DNA of 50,917 nt from a virus. The stretch is taken from positions 1 through 50,917 of the IMG/VR virus record IMGVR_UViG_3300042112_000670; one strand, written 5' to 3'. The position numbers were made by a program, and so were the translations under genes. Position 1 is the stretch's first letter; each line of letters begins with the position of its first letter. This document shows positions 48,786-50,917 of the stretch, in pieces. Below the pieces are notes generated by a model, which was not told the DNA's origin, did not search any database, and was given only the letters and a program-made list of their open reading frames with translations.

Positions 48786-50714
48786 ATTAGTACCTCAGTC
48801 ACTTTCAACGGAACAACTTATAGCGTGCCCGCGGCGGGCGAATTAAACTGGTCATCTCTTTCCGCGTTTTTGATCGACGTCGGAAACAACGCTGCAGTTT
48901 CTGAGGAAATGAAACAGGCGATTCGAGTTGCGACGACTTCTCCTGTCACTGTGTCGGCGTCAACTGACTGCACTGTTGTGACGGATTTGTCTGTTGCGGG
49001 TGCGGTGACAGTTAACTTGCCAGCGGGCGCGAACAAACAGCTTTTCATTATCGTTGACGGTAAGGGCGACGCCTTAACGAACAACATCACGATTAACCGA
49101 AACGGATCGGACACAATCGCTGGTGCTACTTCACTTGTACTGAATCATAACCGCCAAGCGGTGTTTTTGCAGTATCACGCTGCTACGACAGACTGGAAAA
49201 TTCTTGCAAACGTAACCGCTCCGGCGGATTTAGATAATAAGCAACCTCTTGATTCTGATTTGACCGCACTTGCTGGTCTAGCGACCACAGGACTTGTAGC
49301 GCGTACAGGATCGGGCACAGCGGCAACGCGTACAGTTACAGCAGGTTCTACAAAGATCGGCGTAACAAATGGCGACGGCGTCGCAGGAAATCCGACAGTC
49401 GATGTTAACGAAGCAAACTTAACGCTTGATAACATTGGCGGCACGTTAGCAGTTTCCAAGGGCGGCACAGGTGTAACGTCAAGCACAGGAACAGGCTCGG
49501 TAGTTTTATCGAATAGCCCGACGCTTGTGACTCCTGCACTTGGTACACCTGCAAGCGGCGTCGCTACTAACTTGACTGGACTTCCGATCGACGGCGGCAC
49601 TACTGGAACGCTTCCCATCTCTCGTGGCGGTACTGGGCAGACGGCACAGACTGCGGCATTTGATGCTTTAGCTCCGACGACTACAAATGGCGACTTGATT
49701 TACCACAACGGCACAGACAACGTGCGCTTGCCTATCGGCACTAATGGATTGGCACTAACTGTCGTGGGCGGTGTGCCGACATGGGCATCCGTAACACCTT
49801 CGCTAGATTCAACTGAAGAAATCACGAATCTATCGTTTGCCGCATCGGTAGGATCGAACGCACTGACGGTTGCACTAAAAGACAAAGCCGGATCAGACCC
49901 AAGTGGTGGCTCGCCTGTAAAAATAGCGTTCAGAAATTCCACAGCAACAAACGGAACTTATAATGTCCGTTCTGTAACATCAGCCCTATCCGTAGTTGTG
50001 TCGTCAGGGTCAACGCTCGGTCACGCAAGCGCGACACAGTACCCAATCTATCTTTATGCGCTAGATAACGCAGGATCAGTAGAATTAGCAGTATCTACAA
50101 GCTTTGTGGATTGCAACACTCTGCAAACAACCGTAGCCGAAGGCGGAGCCGGAGCGGCTGACTCCGCGACTGCGATTTACTCGACTACAGCGCGATCGAA
50201 TGTGCCGCTTCGATTGATTGGAAGAATGCTAAGTACACAGACAACAGCGGGCACATGGGCAGCGGTTCCTACGGAGTCAGCACCAGGCAATACGGTCGGT
50301 ATGGCGACAGCTACGCTGAGTGGACTTGTAAATCCATACAATGAAGGTTCTGGAGTTGTCTATACCGGCACTTATACCCCTACAGTTTCGGGGGCAAGCA
50401 ACTGCGCTGTTACAACCACTTTAGCAACCTACGTTCGCGTTGGTAAAGTTGTCCAAGTCATGGGGTATGCGCAAGTGGATGTTGTCACAGCTAACGCAGC
50501 AACCGAGTTTTTTCTAACGCTCCCAATTGCCAGCAACCTAACGCTTTCGACGGACTTGAATGGTATATCGTCACACGGCCAAGCGGGCGCACCATACGCC
50601 TCTGGAAGATGTATTTGCGATACAGTCGGAGATAAGTGCCAAGTATCTTGGTACTCTAGCGGTGACGTAGCTAATAGAGAACTAACATTTTCTTTCACGT
50701 ACATCATCAAATAG
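48786..50714 (+). CDS. Tail fiber (phage Y), shaft shared with the X fiber
   Basis: A 642-residue protein if it begins at ATT 48786, which lies five bases after GGAGG. A TTG at 48774 is in frame but includes that site and lacks its own. Residues ~225-490 share [10 protein letters not shown] and long stretches with the X fiber. The last 120 residues differ and lack an S74 domain; a beta-type tip (Y-T-G-T-Y-T-P-T-V) is present instead. The two phages probably bind different receptors. Confidence 0.8.
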   Translation: MSTSVTFNGTTYSVPAAGELNWSSLSAFLIDVGNNAAVSEEMKQAIRVATTSPVTVSASTDCTVVTDLSVAGAVTVNLPAGANKQLFIIVDGKGDALTNNITINRNGSDTIAGATSLVLNHNRQAVFLQYHAATTDWKILANVTAPADLDNKQPLDSDLTALAGLATTGLVARTGSGTAATRTVTAGSTKIGVTNGDGVAGNPTVDVNEANLTLDNIGGTLAVSKGGTGVTSSTGTGSVVLSNSPTLVTPALGTPASGVATNLTGLPIDGGTTGTLPISRGGTGQTAQTAAFDALAPTTTNGDLIYHNGTDNVRLPIGTNGLALTVVGGVPTWASVTPSLDSTEEITNLSFAASVGSNALTVALKDKAGSDPSGGSPVKIAFRNSTATNGTYNVRSVTSALSVVVSSGSTLGHASATQYPIYLYALDNAGSVELAVSTSFVDCNTLQTTVAEGGAGAADSATAIYSTTARSNVPLRLIGRMLSTQTTAGTWAAVPTESAPGNTVGMATATLSGLVNPYNEGSGVVYTGTYTPTVSGASNCAVTTTLATYVRVGKVVQVMGYAQVDVVTANAATEFFLTLPIASNLTLSTDLNGISSHGQAGAPYASGRCICDTVGDKCQVSWYSSGDVANRELTFSFTYIIK

Positions 50715-50723
50715 GATCGGCTA

Positions 50724-50917
50724 ATGCACTTCCTCCTTCTCACATTGCTACTACTATCCTGCGACATGAAACCAAAACATGTCGCGGTAGCACCGACGCA
50801 TTCGCTAGAAGATGTGCAAAAAAAGCGCGACCTCTACATTGAACTTGCAAAACAGCACACAGATGAATCTGGCTGGCTTGATTTCGAATGTGATGCACTT
50901 CTATTCAACTCGATTGC
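50724..50917 (+). CDS. Phage lipoprotein B, cut by window end
   Basis: The first 64 codons of a lipoprotein gene (MHFLLLTLLLLSC, lipobox L-L-L-S-C) homologous to the gene at 30233; both continue D-M-K-P-K-H-V-A-V-A. It follows the fiber gene by 9 bp. The gene runs off the window. Confidence 0.8.
   Translation, partial: MHFLLLTLLLLSCDMKPKHVAVAPTHSLEDVQKKRDLYIELAKQHTDESGWLDFECDALLFNSI
50761..50785. other. 8-bp inverted repeat in the lipoprotein gene (second copy)
   Basis: GCGACATG (50761-50768), a 9-base loop and CATGTCGC (50778-50785). The stem is identical to 30270-30294 while all three loop codons differ in the third base. Confidence 0.55.

Noticed and set aside
1-50917. Lysogeny module (integrase, repressor, att sites)
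   Set aside because: No recombinase or repressor motifs and no tRNA-like att sites seen. Tandem prophages are therefore not the favoured explanation for the repeat, though DNA outside the window is unknown.
1-50917. Alternative genetic code with UGA as Trp
   Set aside because: Many genes end in UGA that overlaps the next start codon (for example at 2613-2615 and 34438-34440), and UGG is used freely for Trp.
1-50917. CRISPR array or tRNA genes
   Set aside because: No regularly spaced repeats of 25-40 bp and no cloverleaf-like sequence noticed in the intergenic regions.

Overview
The window looks like tailed-phage DNA, most likely from short-tailed (podovirus-type) phages of a Gram-negative host. 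It carries large terminases, a P22-size portal, scaffold and capsid genes, tail nozzle, adaptor and ejection-type proteins, a family A DNA polymerase, an SNF2-type helicase, a primase-polymerase with an SF3 helicase, and several lipoprotein genes with clear lipoboxes. I see no integrase, repressor, rRNA or tRNA. The host cannot be named from the sequence. UGA is used as a normal stop throughout.

Layout: (1) 1-3304 is the end of a structural operon made of small virion-type proteins and a small membrane protein. (2) 3305-4297 holds a broken amidase-like gene, a VRR-NUC nuclease and an unknown gene, closed by a terminator that lies inside the convergent polymerase gene. (3) 4284-13102 is a leftward early/replication operon: 18 very small, overlapping genes, then helicase, coiled-coil protein, SSB-like protein, basic protein and DNA polymerase. 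(4) 13205-15655 is divergent and encodes a separate AEP primase and SF3 helicase. (5) 15656-16433 is a non-coding, iteron-rich, AT-rich candidate replication origin. (6) 16434-17838 is a small rightward operon ending in a terminator, followed by about 750 bp of non-coding DNA with a putative late promoter. (7) 18591-43995 is one long late operon: terminase, portal, scaffold, capsid, fibers, lipoprotein, NlpC/P60 hydrolase, nozzle, adaptor, ejection-type proteins and the terminal module. (8) 44086-50917 is a second, unrelated head module (terminase, unknown, scaffold-like, minor head protein, capsid), followed by a fiber and a lipoprotein that are homologs of those at 28.5-31.2 kb; the window ends inside the lipoprotein.

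The main large-scale signal is a direct repeat of about 3.3 kb. Bases 1-3304 match 40720-44023 at a constant offset of 40719 bp. The first ~1.4 kb is diverged and the last ~1.9 kb (1405-3304 against 42124-44023) shows no difference that I could find. The unit 3305-44023 is by itself a complete 40.7 kb phage gene set ('phage X'). The DNA on the other sides of the repeat (1-1404 and 44024 onward) looks like a related phage with a different head ('phage Y'). This is the topology expected from a single crossover between two circular or concatemeric phage genomes, or from an assembly join through their shared segment. Reads spanning the repeats would decide between these.

Working together, the genes describe a phage that primes with an AEP/SF3 pair, copies DNA with its own Pol A and an SSB-like protein, packages with one of two different terminases, and uses modular fibers in which a shared shaft carries different tips.
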